A stretch of DNA of 64,000 nucleotides from Bacteroidota bacterium. GTDB lineage: Bacteria; Bacteroidota; Rhodothermia; Rhodothermales; JANQRZ01. This document shows positions 42,564 to 50,128 of this stretch, one piece after another. Each line of letters begins with the position of its first letter. Within the stretch, counting starts at the first letter, position 1. The notes beneath the pieces are model-generated. The model was not told where the DNA came from. It did no database searches and saw only the letters and a program-made list of their open reading frames with translations. Position numbers and translations under genes: made by a program. The stretch lies in assembly GCA_038746285.1 (NCBI GenBank), contig JBCDKT010000004.1, positions 62,001 through 126,000 on the forward strand, written 5' to 3'.

Positions 42564-43943
42564 TCACACTCCGGCCTCCAGCAGCTCCCGCTTGAACCGC
42601 TCGGCGAGGGCTTCGGCTTCGTCGCGGGTGCGGGCCTCGGTGTAGATGCGGAGGATCGGCTCGGTGTTGGACGTGCGGAGGTGGACCCAGCCCTCGTCGA
42701 GGTCGATCTTGACGCCGTCGACGGTCGAGATGCGCCCGCCGGCATAGCGCTTGGCGAGGCCGGCGAGAAGCGCCTTCGCGTCGAGCGTGCCGCGCTCGGT
42801 TTCGAGGGGAAGCTTGTTTTTGGAGATGTGGTAGCTCGGGTACGTTGCGCCGAGTTCGGAGAGCGGCTGGCCGGTCTCAGCGAGGAACTGCAATACCATC
42901 GCAGCCCCGGCGAGGGCGTCGCGGCCGTAGTGGAGCGCGGGCAGGATCACCCCGCCGTTGCCCTCGCCGCCGAGCACCGCCCCGTGCGCCCGCATCGCCT
43001 CGACGACGTTGACCTCGCCGACGGCCGAGCGGTGGACGGGTTGATCGTAGCGCGCCATCACGTCCTCGATCAACCGGCTCGAAGACAGGTTGGTCGCGAA
43101 CGGGCCGGGCTGCCGCCGCATCAGAAAATCGGCCGTGACGACCTGGGTGCGCTCCTCGCCGAAGAACGTCCCGCCGTCGGCGATGAGCGCGAGGCGGTCG
43201 GCGTCGGGGTCAACGACGAGGCCGAGGTCGGCTCCGCGTTCGGCGACGAGGCGCGTGGTCTCGGTGAGATGCTCGGGGAGCGGCTCGGCCGGGTGCGCGA
43301 AGTGGCCTGTCGGCTCGCCGTTGACGACGTGGACGTCCTCCACCCCGAGCGCGCTGAGCAAGGCCGGGAGCGCGATCCCGCCGACCGAGTTGATCCCGTC
43401 CACGACCACGCTGAAGCCCCGGGCGGCAATCACCTCGGGGTCGATGTACGGGAGGGCGAGAATTTGCTCGATGTGGTAGTCCAGAAAGTCGGCCGTCCGG
43501 TACGTCCCGATCCGGTCGTAGGCGACGGTGAAGTCGTCCCCGCTCTCGGCGCGGTCGATCACGGCCTGCCCGGCCTCGGCGGAGAGGAACTCGCCGCGCG
43601 CGTTGAGGAGCTTGAGCGCGTTCCACTCGGCCGGGTTGTGGCTCGCCGAGAGGATGATCCCCCCGTCGGCCTCGGCCTGGAGGACGCCCATCTCGACCGT
43701 CGGCGTCGTGGCGAGGCCCGCGTCGACGACGTGGCACCCGGCGGCCTGGAGCGTGGCGGTCACGAGCCGGCTGCAGATCTCGCCCGTCACCCGCCCGTCG
43801 CGCCCGACGACGACCGTCGGCGGATGGTCGGTCCGGCTGCGGAGCCACGCGCCGTAGGCCGAGGCGTAGGTGACGAGCGTGTCGGGACTGAGGCCGTCGC
43901 CGAAGACGCCGCGAATACCGGAGATGGAGACGATGAGAGGCAT
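42564..43943 (-). CDS. glmM: Phosphoglucosamine mutase (alpha-D-phosphohexomutase family)
   Basis: A 459-residue enzyme with all four phosphohexomutase motifs. These are the active Ser101 in ILSASHNPAEWNALK, the metal loop DPDADR (245-250), the substrate loop GEGNGGVI and the phosphate loop RTSNTEPILRIYTEA near the C-terminus. The start SISGIRGVFGDG matches GlmM-like enzymes of Bacteroidota, which make glucosamine-1-phosphate for peptidoglycan and LPS. Phosphomannomutase activity is a possible alternative, since the loop does not settle specificity. The last codons were partially duplicated downstream around the hicB insertion. Confidence 0.9.
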   Translation of the reverse strand: MPLIVSISGIRGVFGDGLSPDTLVTYASAYGAWLRSRTDHPPTVVVGRDGRVTGEICSRLVTATLQAAGCHVVDAGLATTPTVEMGVLQAEADGGIILSASHNPAEWNALKLLNARGEFLSAEAGQAVIDRAESGDDFTVAYDRIGTYRTADFLDYHIEQILALPYIDPEVIAARGFSVVVDGINSVGGIALPALLSALGVEDVHVVNGEPTGHFAHPAEPLPEHLTETTRLVAERGADLGLVVDPDADRLALIADGGTFFGEERTQVVTADFLMRRQPGPFATNLSSSRLIEDVMARYDQPVHRSAVGEVNVVEAMRAHGAVLGGEGNGGVILPALHYGRDALAGAAMVLQFLAETGQPLSELGATYPSYHISKNKLPLETERGTLDAKALLAGLAKRYAGGRISTVDGVKIDLDEGWVHLRTSNTEPILRIYTEARTRDEAEALAERFKRELLEAGV

Positions 43944-44020
43944 AGGAGCGGTTGAGTTGCGCGAGGTGTAGGTCGATTAAGAAACCCAAGTTGTGCCGTG
44001 CCTGCGACCTTGTGCCTGTT

Positions 44021-44118
44021 GACCGCAGACAGAGCCTGCCCCGGACACCGATCCGGGGGACGGCAGACCGCCGTGGGTGCTGGACTCTACGGTCCGCCGT
44101 CTGCGGTCGGCCGTCTCG
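44021..44118. repeat. Inverted heptamer array (element U) in the glmM-ctaB divergent gap
   Basis: Left: GACCGCA, GACAGAG (44021-44034), then GACGGCA, GACCGCC (44059-44072). Right 44091-44118: GGTCCGC, CGTCTGC, GGTCGGC, CGTCTCG. GACCGCAGAC (44021-44030) pairs exactly with GTCTGCGGTC (44099-44108). A separate hairpin CCCCGGA..TCCGGGG (44039-44058) sits between. The remaining 43944-44300 region must hold the promoters of both genes; TTTTTTATAT near 44250 is a possible -10 area for ctaB. Confidence 0.7.
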
Positions 44119-44300
44119 GTCCTGCAGCGCTTCTCACACAACGTGAGTTGAGAAGCAAACTACGGGCGCGTACGTCGCCGTCCCGTCTTCACCGCGCATC
44201 CCCCCGACATCCCCCAACAATTAACGGAACGGACCGGTACAGCCGCTGTTTTTTATATCCTCGGTTGCCTGCCCTCCCGCCGCCTCTGCCCTCCTGCCGG

Positions 44301-45203
44301 ATGCCTCCTCCCCCCGCTGCCGCTGCCACGCTCGACGCGCCCCCATCGCGGGCGGCAGACTTGGGAGAGTTGCTCAAGCCAGGGATCAGCCTGTTCGTCA
44401 CCGTGACGGCCGCCGCCGGCTACCTGTTCGGCACCGCCGGGTCCATCGACCTCGCACGCCTGGTGGCGCTGCTGCTGGGGACCGCACTGACCGCGGGCGG
44501 CAGCGGCGCACTCAACCACTGGATGGAGCGCGCCCACGACGCGCGGATGAGGCGCACCGAGCAGCGCCCCCTTCCCGGCGGCCGGATCAGCCCTGGGGCC
44601 GTCGTGGCCTACGGTGTGGCGACAACGGCGCTCGGCCTAGCTCTCCTGCTCACCTTCGTCAACCCGCTGACGACCACGCTGGCAGCGCTGACGGTCGTGG
44701 CCTACCTCCTCGTCTACACCCCGATGAAGCGGTGGTCGAGCCTCAACACACTCGTCGGGGCGGTGCCGGGTGCGCTCCCTGCGCTCGGTGGGTACGCGGC
44801 GGCGACAGGCACGCTCGGCGCAGCGGGCTGGGCGATCTTCGCCATCCTCTTTCTCTGGCAGCTTCCGCACTTCATGGCGCTGGCGTGGATGCACCGCGAC
44901 GACTACGCGCGCGGCGGGTTCGTGATGCTACCGTCGCAGGACCCGGACGGCCGCTCGACGGCGCTCGTGTCGCTCGCGGCGACGCTGCTGCTGCTGATCG
45001 CGGGCGTGGTCCCGGCGGCGCTCGGCGTGGCGGGCTGGCTCTACCTCGCCGGCATCGCGGGCCTGGGCACCTGGTTTACGCTCCCCGCTTTCTCGTTCTA
45101 CAACGAGCCGACCGACGCCCGCGCCCGGCGCCTCCTGCTGGCCTCGATCGTCTACGTCCCGGCCTTCTTCGGCCTCGTCGTCCTCGACCACTTTCTGCTG
45201 TGA
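44301..45203 (+). CDS. ctaB: Protoheme IX farnesyltransferase (heme O synthase)
   Basis: A 300-residue UbiA-superfamily prenyltransferase with about eight or nine membrane helices. It attaches a farnesyl group to heme b to make heme O for cytochrome oxidases. The prenyl-diphosphate motif is NHWMERAHDARMRRTEQRPL, with the characteristic R..RPLPGGRISP continuation. The second loop ALAWMHRDDYARGGFVMLP also matches CtaB/CyoE. The ATG at 44301 follows a Pro/Leu-rich leader; the first residues (MPPPPAAAATLDAPP) are disordered-looking, as in many homologues. An ABC transporter pair follows in the same direction. Confidence 0.96.
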   Translation: MPPPPAAAATLDAPPSRAADLGELLKPGISLFVTVTAAAGYLFGTAGSIDLARLVALLLGTALTAGGSGALNHWMERAHDARMRRTEQRPLPGGRISPGAVVAYGVATTALGLALLLTFVNPLTTTLAALTVVAYLLVYTPMKRWSSLNTLVGAVPGALPALGGYAAATGTLGAAGWAIFAILFLWQLPHFMALAWMHRDDYARGGFVMLPSQDPDGRSTALVSLAATLLLLIAGVVPAALGVAGWLYLAGIAGLGTWFTLPAFSFYNEPTDARARRLLLASIVYVPAFFGLVVLDHFLL

Positions 45204-45204
45204 G

Positions 45205-45291
45205 GGCTGCCGGCTTTCGGCTGTCAGCCCCTACTGTTTCACCAAGCAAGCCAGGAGCCGAAAGCGGACAGCCAACAGCCGGTAGCCCATG
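45205..45291. repeat. Inverted heptamer array ending in the ABC ATPase start codon (element J)
   Basis: Left arm: GGCTGCC, GGCTTTC, GGCTGTC (45205-45225). Right arm: AGCCGAA, AGCGGAC, AGCCAAC, AGCCGGT, AGCCCAT (45256-45290). The region 45204-45228 pairs with 45264-45288 at 21 of 25 positions. The ATG of the next gene starts at 45289, inside the last unit. Confidence 0.85.
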
Positions 45292-46275
45292 TCCCCCGCC
45301 CTCGCCATCTGCGACCTCGCCCACGCCTACGGCGAGCACCGCGCCCTCGACGGACTCTCGTTCGAGGTGCAGCCGGGCGAGCTTTTTGGCCTCCTCGGCC
45401 CGAACGGCAGCGGCAAGACGACGCTCTTCCGCATCGTCACGACGCTTATGCCGCCCTCCGGCGGGTCGGCGACCGTGGACGGGTACGGAACGACCGAGGA
45501 CCCGACGGCCGTCCGCCGCCGCCTCGGCGTGGTCTTCCAGCAGCCGGCCCTCGATGCCGAACTGACGGTCCGGGAGAACCTCCGCTTCCACGGCGTCCTC
45601 GTCGGCCTCGGCGGGGCGGCGCTGGACGACAGGATCGCCGCGCTTCTCGGCCACTTCGGGCTGAGCGACCGGACGGACGACCGGGTGAAGACGCTCTCCG
45701 GCGGCCTCGCCCGGCGCGCCGACCTCGCCCGGGGCCTCCTCCACCGGCCTCCACTGCTGCTGCTCGACGAGCCGACGACCGGCCTCGACCCGACCGCCCG
45801 GCGCGAGCTGTGGGCCGCCCTCGGCCGGCTGCGGCGCGACGAGGGCACGACCGTTGTCGTGGCGACGCACCTGATGGACGAGGCCGAGCGCTGCGACCGC
45901 GTGGCGATCCTCGACCGGGGCCGCCTCGTCGCCCTCGGCGCGCCGGGCGCGCTCGCGGCCGACCTCGGGGACGAGACGCTGTGGCTGGAGTCGGACCGGC
46001 CCGAGGCGCTCGCCGACGCCCTCGACACCCGGTTTGGCCTCGCCTCACGGCGCATCGGCGACGCCGTCCTGGTCGAGGCCGAGGACGCGCCCGAAGCCCT
46101 CGCCCGCGTCTACGCCGCGCTGCCCGACCTCGTCGAGTCCGCGACTGTCCGGCGGCCGACGCTCGACGACGTGTTCGCCGCCCGGACGGGGCGGGAGTTT
46201 CTGGTTTCTAGTTCCTCGTTCCTGGTTGAGGAGCCGGAACTAGAAACCGAGAACCAGAGACCAGAAACCCTATGA
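45289..46275 (+). CDS. ABC transporter ATP-binding protein (DrrA/NodI-like exporter)
   Basis: A 328-residue nucleotide-binding subunit. The Walker A motif GPNGSGKTT is at 37-45, followed by the Q-loop (VVFQQPALDAELTV), signature LSGGLARRADLARGL, Walker B LLLLDEPTTGLDP and the H-loop VVVATHLMDEAERC. The C-terminal extension (ESDRPEALADAL...) is typical of ABC-2 exporter ATPases. The last 25 or so residues (FLVSSSSFLVEEPELETE...) are encoded by an inverted heptamer array and match no family sequence, so the tail is probably non-functional. The TGA overlaps the permease ATG (ATGA), which couples the two. The exported substrate is unknown. Confidence 0.93.
   Translation: MSPALAICDLAHAYGEHRALDGLSFEVQPGELFGLLGPNGSGKTTLFRIVTTLMPPSGGSATVDGYGTTEDPTAVRRRLGVVFQQPALDAELTVRENLRFHGVLVGLGGAALDDRIAALLGHFGLSDRTDDRVKTLSGGLARRADLARGLLHRPPLLLLDEPTTGLDPTARRELWAALGRLRRDEGTTVVVATHLMDEAERCDRVAILDRGRLVALGAPGALAADLGDETLWLESDRPEALADALDTRFGLASRRIGDAVLVEAEDAPEALARVYAALPDLVESATVRRPTLDDVFAARTGREFLVSSSSFLVEEPELETENQRPETL
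46196..46271. repeat. Inverted heptamer array inside the 3' end of the ABC ATPase gene (element K)
   Basis: Left arm 46196-46230: AGTTTCT, GGTTTCT, AGTTCCT, CGTTCCT, GGTTGAG. Right arm 46235-46269: CGGAACT, AGAAACC, GAGAACC, AGAGACC, AGAAACC. GGTTTCTAGTTCC (46203-46215) pairs exactly with 46236-46248. The array ends 2 bases before the permease ATG. The AGAAACC unit recurs at 62591-62671. Confidence 0.9.
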
Positions 46276-47045
46276 CCGCCGTTCTCCGCGCGCTGTGGTG
46301 GCGCGAGATCACCAAGTTCCTCCGCGACCGGAGTCGGCTGGCCGGCGCGCTCGTGCAGCCGCTCGCGTTCTGGGTCCTGCTCGGGCTCGGGTTCTACGGG
46401 ACGTTCGAGATGCCCGGCGGCGAGGGCGTCGGCTACCTCGAGTACCTCTACCCCGGCATCATCGCGCTCATCCTCCTCTTCACGGCGATCTTCTCGACGA
46501 TCTCGATCGTGACCGAGCGGCAGGAGGGGTTCTTGCAGGCGGCGCTCGTCGCACCGGTGCCGCGCACGGTGGTCGTCTTCGGCCTCGTCTCCGGCGGCGC
46601 GACGCTCGCCGTAGTCGAGGCCGTGCTGTTCCTCTTCCTGGCTCCGCTCGTCGGGCTGGGGCCGGGCCTACTCGGCCTGGGCGTCGTCTTGACGGCGACG
46701 GTGGCGATGGCGCTCGCGTTCACGGCGCTCGGCTTCATCCTCGCGTGGCGGCTGGAGACGACGCGCGGCTTCCACGCCGTGATGAACCTCTTCCTGCTGC
46801 CGATGTGGTTCCTCTCGGGCGCGTTCTTCCCGGCGACGGGCGTCCCGGCCGCGCTGCAGTGGGTGATGTACCTGAACCCGGCGTTCTACGGCGTCGCCGC
46901 GATCCGGCAGGGGCTGTACCTGCCGGGTGTGGCTCCGGGCGTCGAGCTACCGCTGGCGCTCACGCTCGGCGTCAGCGTGGCCTTCGCCGCTGGCGTGCTC
47001 GCACTCGCCGTGTGGACCGTCCGCCGCCCGCTCTTCGCGTCCTGA
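46272..47045 (+). CDS. ABC-2 type transporter permease
   Basis: A 257-residue integral membrane protein of the DrrB/ABC-2 type with six predicted helices, e.g. LVQPLAFWVLLGLGFYG, YPGIIALILLFTAIFSTISI, LAVVEAVLFLFLAPLVGL and FLLPMWFLSGAFFP. The conserved VTERQEGFLQAALVAPVPR and the NLFLLPMWFLSGAFFPATG regions are typical of the family. It pairs with the preceding ATP-binding protein, whose stop codon its ATG overlaps. It is preceded by ctaB; a link to cytochrome oxidase maturation is conceivable but only from position. Confidence 0.92.
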   Translation: MTAVLRALWWREITKFLRDRSRLAGALVQPLAFWVLLGLGFYGTFEMPGGEGVGYLEYLYPGIIALILLFTAIFSTISIVTERQEGFLQAALVAPVPRTVVVFGLVSGGATLAVVEAVLFLFLAPLVGLGPGLLGLGVVLTATVAMALAFTALGFILAWRLETTRGFHAVMNLFLLPMWFLSGAFFPATGVPAALQWVMYLNPAFYGVAAIRQGLYLPGVAPGVELPLALTLGVSVAFAAGVLALAVWTVRRPLFAS

Positions 47046-47113
47046 GTACGTCTCGGTCTACTTGCTCCCTTTCGGGGCAAGGTGTACTTTCTGCCGGAGT
47101 CGGACACCCTCTC

Positions 47114-47671
47114 ATGCTGCGCCTTTTACCTCTCGCTCTCCTCCTCGTCCTCGCAGGCTGCGACAGCGACGACGACACGTCTATCCTCCGCGCCCCCGGC
47201 GGCCAGACGCCCGTCGCCGGGGCTATCGATTTCCGCGGCGAGAACAACGAGGACCTCGGCTTACTCGGGTCGGGGCCAGTAGGGGGCTACATAGGCGATG
47301 AGCCCTCTTCCGGGAGAACGCGCATCTTCAGTCTGTTTCCCAACCCGACAGCAAGGCGCACTGCGCTCGGCTTCGCGTTTGAGCAGCAGACAGAAGCCGC
47401 AGTCTTCGTCGTCGCAGCGCTCCCGCCGGGCAGCATGTCCCCGCCACAGGCCTCTGACACGCAGGGCGCATGGGTCTACCGGCCCGGTGGCCTTCCCCTC
47501 GCCGTGCTGGCACGGCGGACGTTCGAGGCCGGAGCCCATTCGGTGGATTTCGAATTCACGGAGGTCGAAGGTCGGCCGCTTCCCGAGGGCTACTACCGGA
47601 TCTACCTCCAGACACCCGACTTCATCGCGTGGCAGGACATGCTCTACGACCCCACCCTTCCTCTCTTCTAG
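47114..47671 (+). CDS. Small lipoprotein with sorting-domain-like beta region
   Basis: A 185-residue protein. Signal peptide with lipobox (MLRLLPLALLLVLAGC, Cys16) followed by an acidic DSDDD stretch. The body contains FSLFPNPTARRTALGFAF, which resembles the first strand pair of T9SS sorting domains (FPNP + hydrophobic strand). It continues with an EAAVFVVAA strand and ends LPEGYYRIYLQTPDF, akin to the LPSGxYxxRL end of such domains. It may be a stand-alone version of that fold tethered to the membrane. No enzyme motif is seen. Start chosen at the ATG giving the lipoprotein signal. Confidence 0.75.
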   Translation: MLRLLPLALLLVLAGCDSDDDTSILRAPGGQTPVAGAIDFRGENNEDLGLLGSGPVGGYIGDEPSSGRTRIFSLFPNPTARRTALGFAFEQQTEAAVFVVAALPPGSMSPPQASDTQGAWVYRPGGLPLAVLARRTFEAGAHSVDFEFTEVEGRPLPEGYYRIYLQTPDFIAWQDMLYDPTLPLF

Positions 47672-47687
47672 TCTCCAACACCCACCC

Positions 47688-48191
47688 ATGCGCGCGCTCG
47701 TTCTCGCTCTACTCCTCACCCCCCTCGCGTCTCTCGCCCAGACCACCCCAGACCCGGGCACCGGCCTCAGCGCCTCCGTCCAGGGCGGCCAGTTCGACAT
47801 CCTCGTCCCGGTATGGTCCGGGGAGCGGCTCGCCATCGTCCCGAGCATCGGCCTCAACTTCGGGCAGGATGTGGGCACCGACGTGCGCGGCGGGCTGGCG
47901 GCGCGGTTCTACCAGCGGCGAAGCCAGATAGCCCCTTACTTCGGGCTGCGCACGGCCGTTCTGTTTTTCATTCCGGCCGACAGCGAGTTCGGTCCCGACC
48001 GAGATACGGCCGTAGACTTCCTCGTCGGAGCGGCCTACGGAGCCGAAGCGTTTCTGCTGCCCAAGCTCAGCCTCGGCGTTGAGGCCCAGCTCAACCTGAC
48101 GGTGTCGGGTGAGGAGTCGGCGCGGTTCGGGAATCCGGGCAACCTGAACGTCAACACCGCCGCCGCCGTCTTCGCCACGGTGTATTTCTAG
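47688..48191 (+). CDS. Probable outer-membrane beta-barrel protein
   Basis: A 167-residue protein with signal peptide MRALVLALLLTPLASLAQ. The rest consists of alternating strands with aromatic and glycine residues (IVPSIGLNFGQDVG, GGLAARFYQRRSQIAPYFGLRTAVLFF, TAVDFLVGAAYGAEAF, LSLGVEAQLNLTV) and ends in a C-terminal FATVYF. The terminal Phe is the usual signal for insertion by the Bam machinery. An eight-stranded barrel is likely. No specific family was recognised. It begins 16 bases after the lipoprotein gene, so the two may form a unit. Confidence 0.75.
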   Translation: MRALVLALLLTPLASLAQTTPDPGTGLSASVQGGQFDILVPVWSGERLAIVPSIGLNFGQDVGTDVRGGLAARFYQRRSQIAPYFGLRTAVLFFIPADSEFGPDRDTAVDFLVGAAYGAEAFLLPKLSLGVEAQLNLTVSGEESARFGNPGNLNVNTAAAVFATVYF

Positions 48192-48192
48192 C

Positions 48193-48629
48193 GTGACCGA
48201 AGCGCTCGCGGAGTGGGCTCTGGCGGCTGGGCCACTCGGGCTGTTTCTGGTCTCGTTTCTCGCGGCGACGCTGCTGCGTTCTCGTCCGAGGTCGCGCTCG
48301 TCGCGGCGCTTGCGGCAGGTGTGCCGGTGGTCCCGGCGCTCGTCGCGGCCTCGCTCGGCAACAGCCTCGCGTGTGTCGTGAACTGGGGCCTCGGGTGGTT
48401 CCTCCGCGAGAAGACGCAATCTCGGATCGACGCCTCGCGCTCGGGCCGCGCCGCGCTCCGGGCGATGGAGCGGTGGGGGCCGTGGAGTCTAGGGCTCTCG
48501 TGGGCCCCGGTCGTCGGCGACCCGCTGACGGTCGTGGCGGGACTGGCACGGGTGTCGTTCGGGGCGTTCGTCGCCGTCGTGATTCCTCTCCGAATTGGGC
48601 GCTACCTCCTCATCGCTGGCCTCCTCTGA
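48193..48629 (+). pseudogene. YqaA-family (DedA-like) membrane protein, frameshifted
   Basis: From the GTG at 48193 one frame encodes WALAAGPLGLFLVSFLAATLL, the first part of the YqaA/DedA-like family. The rest (SSEVALVAALAAGVPVVPAL, ASLGNSLACVVNWGLG, GLSWAPVVGDPLTVVAGL) is in the next frame up to the stop at 48629. Restoring one base around 48275-48277 (CTGCTGCGTTC to CTGCTGCCGTTC, giving LLPFSSE) rejoins the two into a normal-looking protein of about 145 residues. So this is either a young frameshift or a one-base sequence error. The family is thought to act in lipid or small-molecule transport. Confidence 0.8.
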
Positions 48630-48664
48630 GCGAACCTATCGCCCGTGTTGCCGGTTCTGACGGG

Positions 48665-49738
48665 ATGATCGCCGCGCCCGATATCGCCCTGACCGACCTC
48701 AAAGCCCTCGACCGGGCTGGGCTGGAAGCGTTCGCCGTGTCGCTCGGGCAGCCGGCGTTCCGGGGGCGGCAGCTCTTCGGGTGGCTCTACGGCAAGGGCG
48801 TGACCGACTTCGCGGCGATGACGAACCTGCCGAAGGCGTTCCGCGAACGGCTGGCCGAGGTCGCCACGGTCTCGGCGCTCGACGAGGTGCAGCGGCAGAC
48901 GGCGACGGACCGGACGGTGAAGTCGCTCTTCCGGCTCGCCTCGGGCCGCGACATCGAGAGCGTGCTGATCCCGGACTTCGACGACGCCGGCAACGCGAAG
49001 CGCCTGACGGTGTGCGTGTCGAGCCAGGTCGGGTGCGCGATGGGGTGCCACTTCTGCGCGACCGGCCTGATGGGGTTTAGCCAGAACCTGACGGCGGGCG
49101 AGATCTACGAGCAGGTCTGGCGCATGAACGCGCTCGCCGAGGAGCACTTCGGGCGCGGCGTGACGAACGTGGTCTACATGGGCATGGGCGAGCCGCTCCA
49201 GAACTACGCCGCCGTCCTCCAGAGCGCGGAGCTCCTCACCGACCGCGACGCGCTCGGCCTCGCCCCGAAGCGGATCACCGTCTCGACCGTCGGCCTCGCC
49301 CGCCGCATCCGCCGCCTCGCCGACGACGGGGCCCCGTTCAACCTCGCCATCAGCCTCCACGCGCCGACGGACCCGCAGCGCAGCGCCATCATGCCGGTCA
49401 ACCGCTCGGAGAAGACCGACCTCGGCGCGCTGAAGGACGCCGTGCAGCACTACCACCGGCAGACCGACAAGCGCGTCACCTACGAGTACTGCATGTTCGC
49501 CGGGGTCAACGACTCGGCCGAGGACGCGTGCAACCTCGCAACGGTCGCCCGGTGGGCTCCGAGCAAGGTCAACCTCATCATGTACAACCCCGTCGAGGGC
49601 ACGGACTTCGCCTCCTCCAGCGAAGCGCGCCTCGACGCGTTTATCCGCACGCTCGTCGAGAAGGAGGTGCGCGTCACCGTCCGCCGCAGCCGAGGGCAGG
49701 ACATCGACGCCGCCTGCGGCCAACTCGCGGCGAAGTAG
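48665..49738 (+). CDS. rlmN: 23S rRNA (adenine(2503)-C2)-methyltransferase, radical SAM
   Basis: A 357-residue radical SAM enzyme that methylates C2 of A2503 in 23S rRNA and A37 in some tRNAs. The cluster motif is Cys124-x3-Cys128-x2-Cys131 (GCAMGCHFCATG). Other matches are QLFGWLYGKGV, VYMGMGEPLQNYAAVL, ISLHAPTDPQRSAIMPVNR, YEYCMFAGVNDS, and the C-terminal RRSRGQDIDAACGQL, whose Cys forms the methyl-carrier adduct. The start at MIAAPDI is chosen because the longer frame overlaps the YqaA-like gene and has no homology. Confidence 0.97.
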   Translation: MIAAPDIALTDLKALDRAGLEAFAVSLGQPAFRGRQLFGWLYGKGVTDFAAMTNLPKAFRERLAEVATVSALDEVQRQTATDRTVKSLFRLASGRDIESVLIPDFDDAGNAKRLTVCVSSQVGCAMGCHFCATGLMGFSQNLTAGEIYEQVWRMNALAEEHFGRGVTNVVYMGMGEPLQNYAAVLQSAELLTDRDALGLAPKRITVSTVGLARRIRRLADDGAPFNLAISLHAPTDPQRSAIMPVNRSEKTDLGALKDAVQHYHRQTDKRVTYEYCMFAGVNDSAEDACNLATVARWAPSKVNLIMYNPVEGTDFASSSEARLDAFIRTLVEKEVRVTVRRSRGQDIDAACGQLAAK

Positions 49739-49750
49739 GCGGGGCAGCAA

Positions 49751-49790
49751 TCTTCCGCTCTTTCGTTCTTCCGCTCTTCCGATCTTAAAA
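49751..49790. repeat. Octamer array, GCTCTTCC family (element L)
   Basis: TCTTCCGC, TCTTTCGT, TCTTCCGC, TCTTCCGA, TCTTAAAA in exact 8-base register, 12 bases after the rlmN stop. No facing arm was found. A related GA-rich array of the opposite sense lies at 51845. Confidence 0.75.
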
Positions 49791-49854
49791 GTGGAACCGC
49801 TCGCCCAACCTCGTCGGTATACCCCATCCCTTCTCACTAATTGCTCTTCTGCTC

Positions 49855-50121
49855 ATGGCCGCCTCCAAGCCCGGCGTCGGTGTCTTCACCGTCGAAACTG
49901 TGTTCGCCTTCCTGGGCGCGCTCCTCGTCTTCCCGCTCCTGATCAAGATGCTGATCGGCGTCGTTAAAGGCGTCTTTCGTATCAGCCTTGTGCGGAAGCT
50001 CCTCCTCGAAGGGCTGATCGTCGGGGCGACGACGTTTCTGACGAAGCAGGGCGTGCTCGACAAGCTCTTCGGGCAGCCGGGCCGGCGCGGCGACGGCCTC
50101 CTCAAGCCCGACGTGAAGTAG
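49855..50121 (+). CDS. Small membrane-associated hypothetical protein
   Basis: An 88-residue protein with one strong hydrophobic helix (VFAFLGALLVFPLLIKMLIGVV). A second amphipathic or hydrophobic stretch (LLLEGLIVGATTFL) follows, then a basic Gly-rich tail (GQPGRRGDGLLKPDVK). No family recognised. It ends 7 bases before the HerA-like ATPase gene on the same strand, so co-expression is likely. It could be a small membrane partner of that ATPase, but this rests only on position. Confidence 0.6.
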   Translation: MAASKPGVGVFTVETVFAFLGALLVFPLLIKMLIGVVKGVFRISLVRKLLLEGLIVGATTFLTKQGVLDKLFGQPGRRGDGLLKPDVK

Positions 50122-50128
50122 CCCGCCG

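Noticed and set aside
43944-44300. Small ORFs in the glmM-ctaB gap as genes
   Set aside because: They overlap the inverted heptamer element and hairpins, show no family features and lack plausible start signals.
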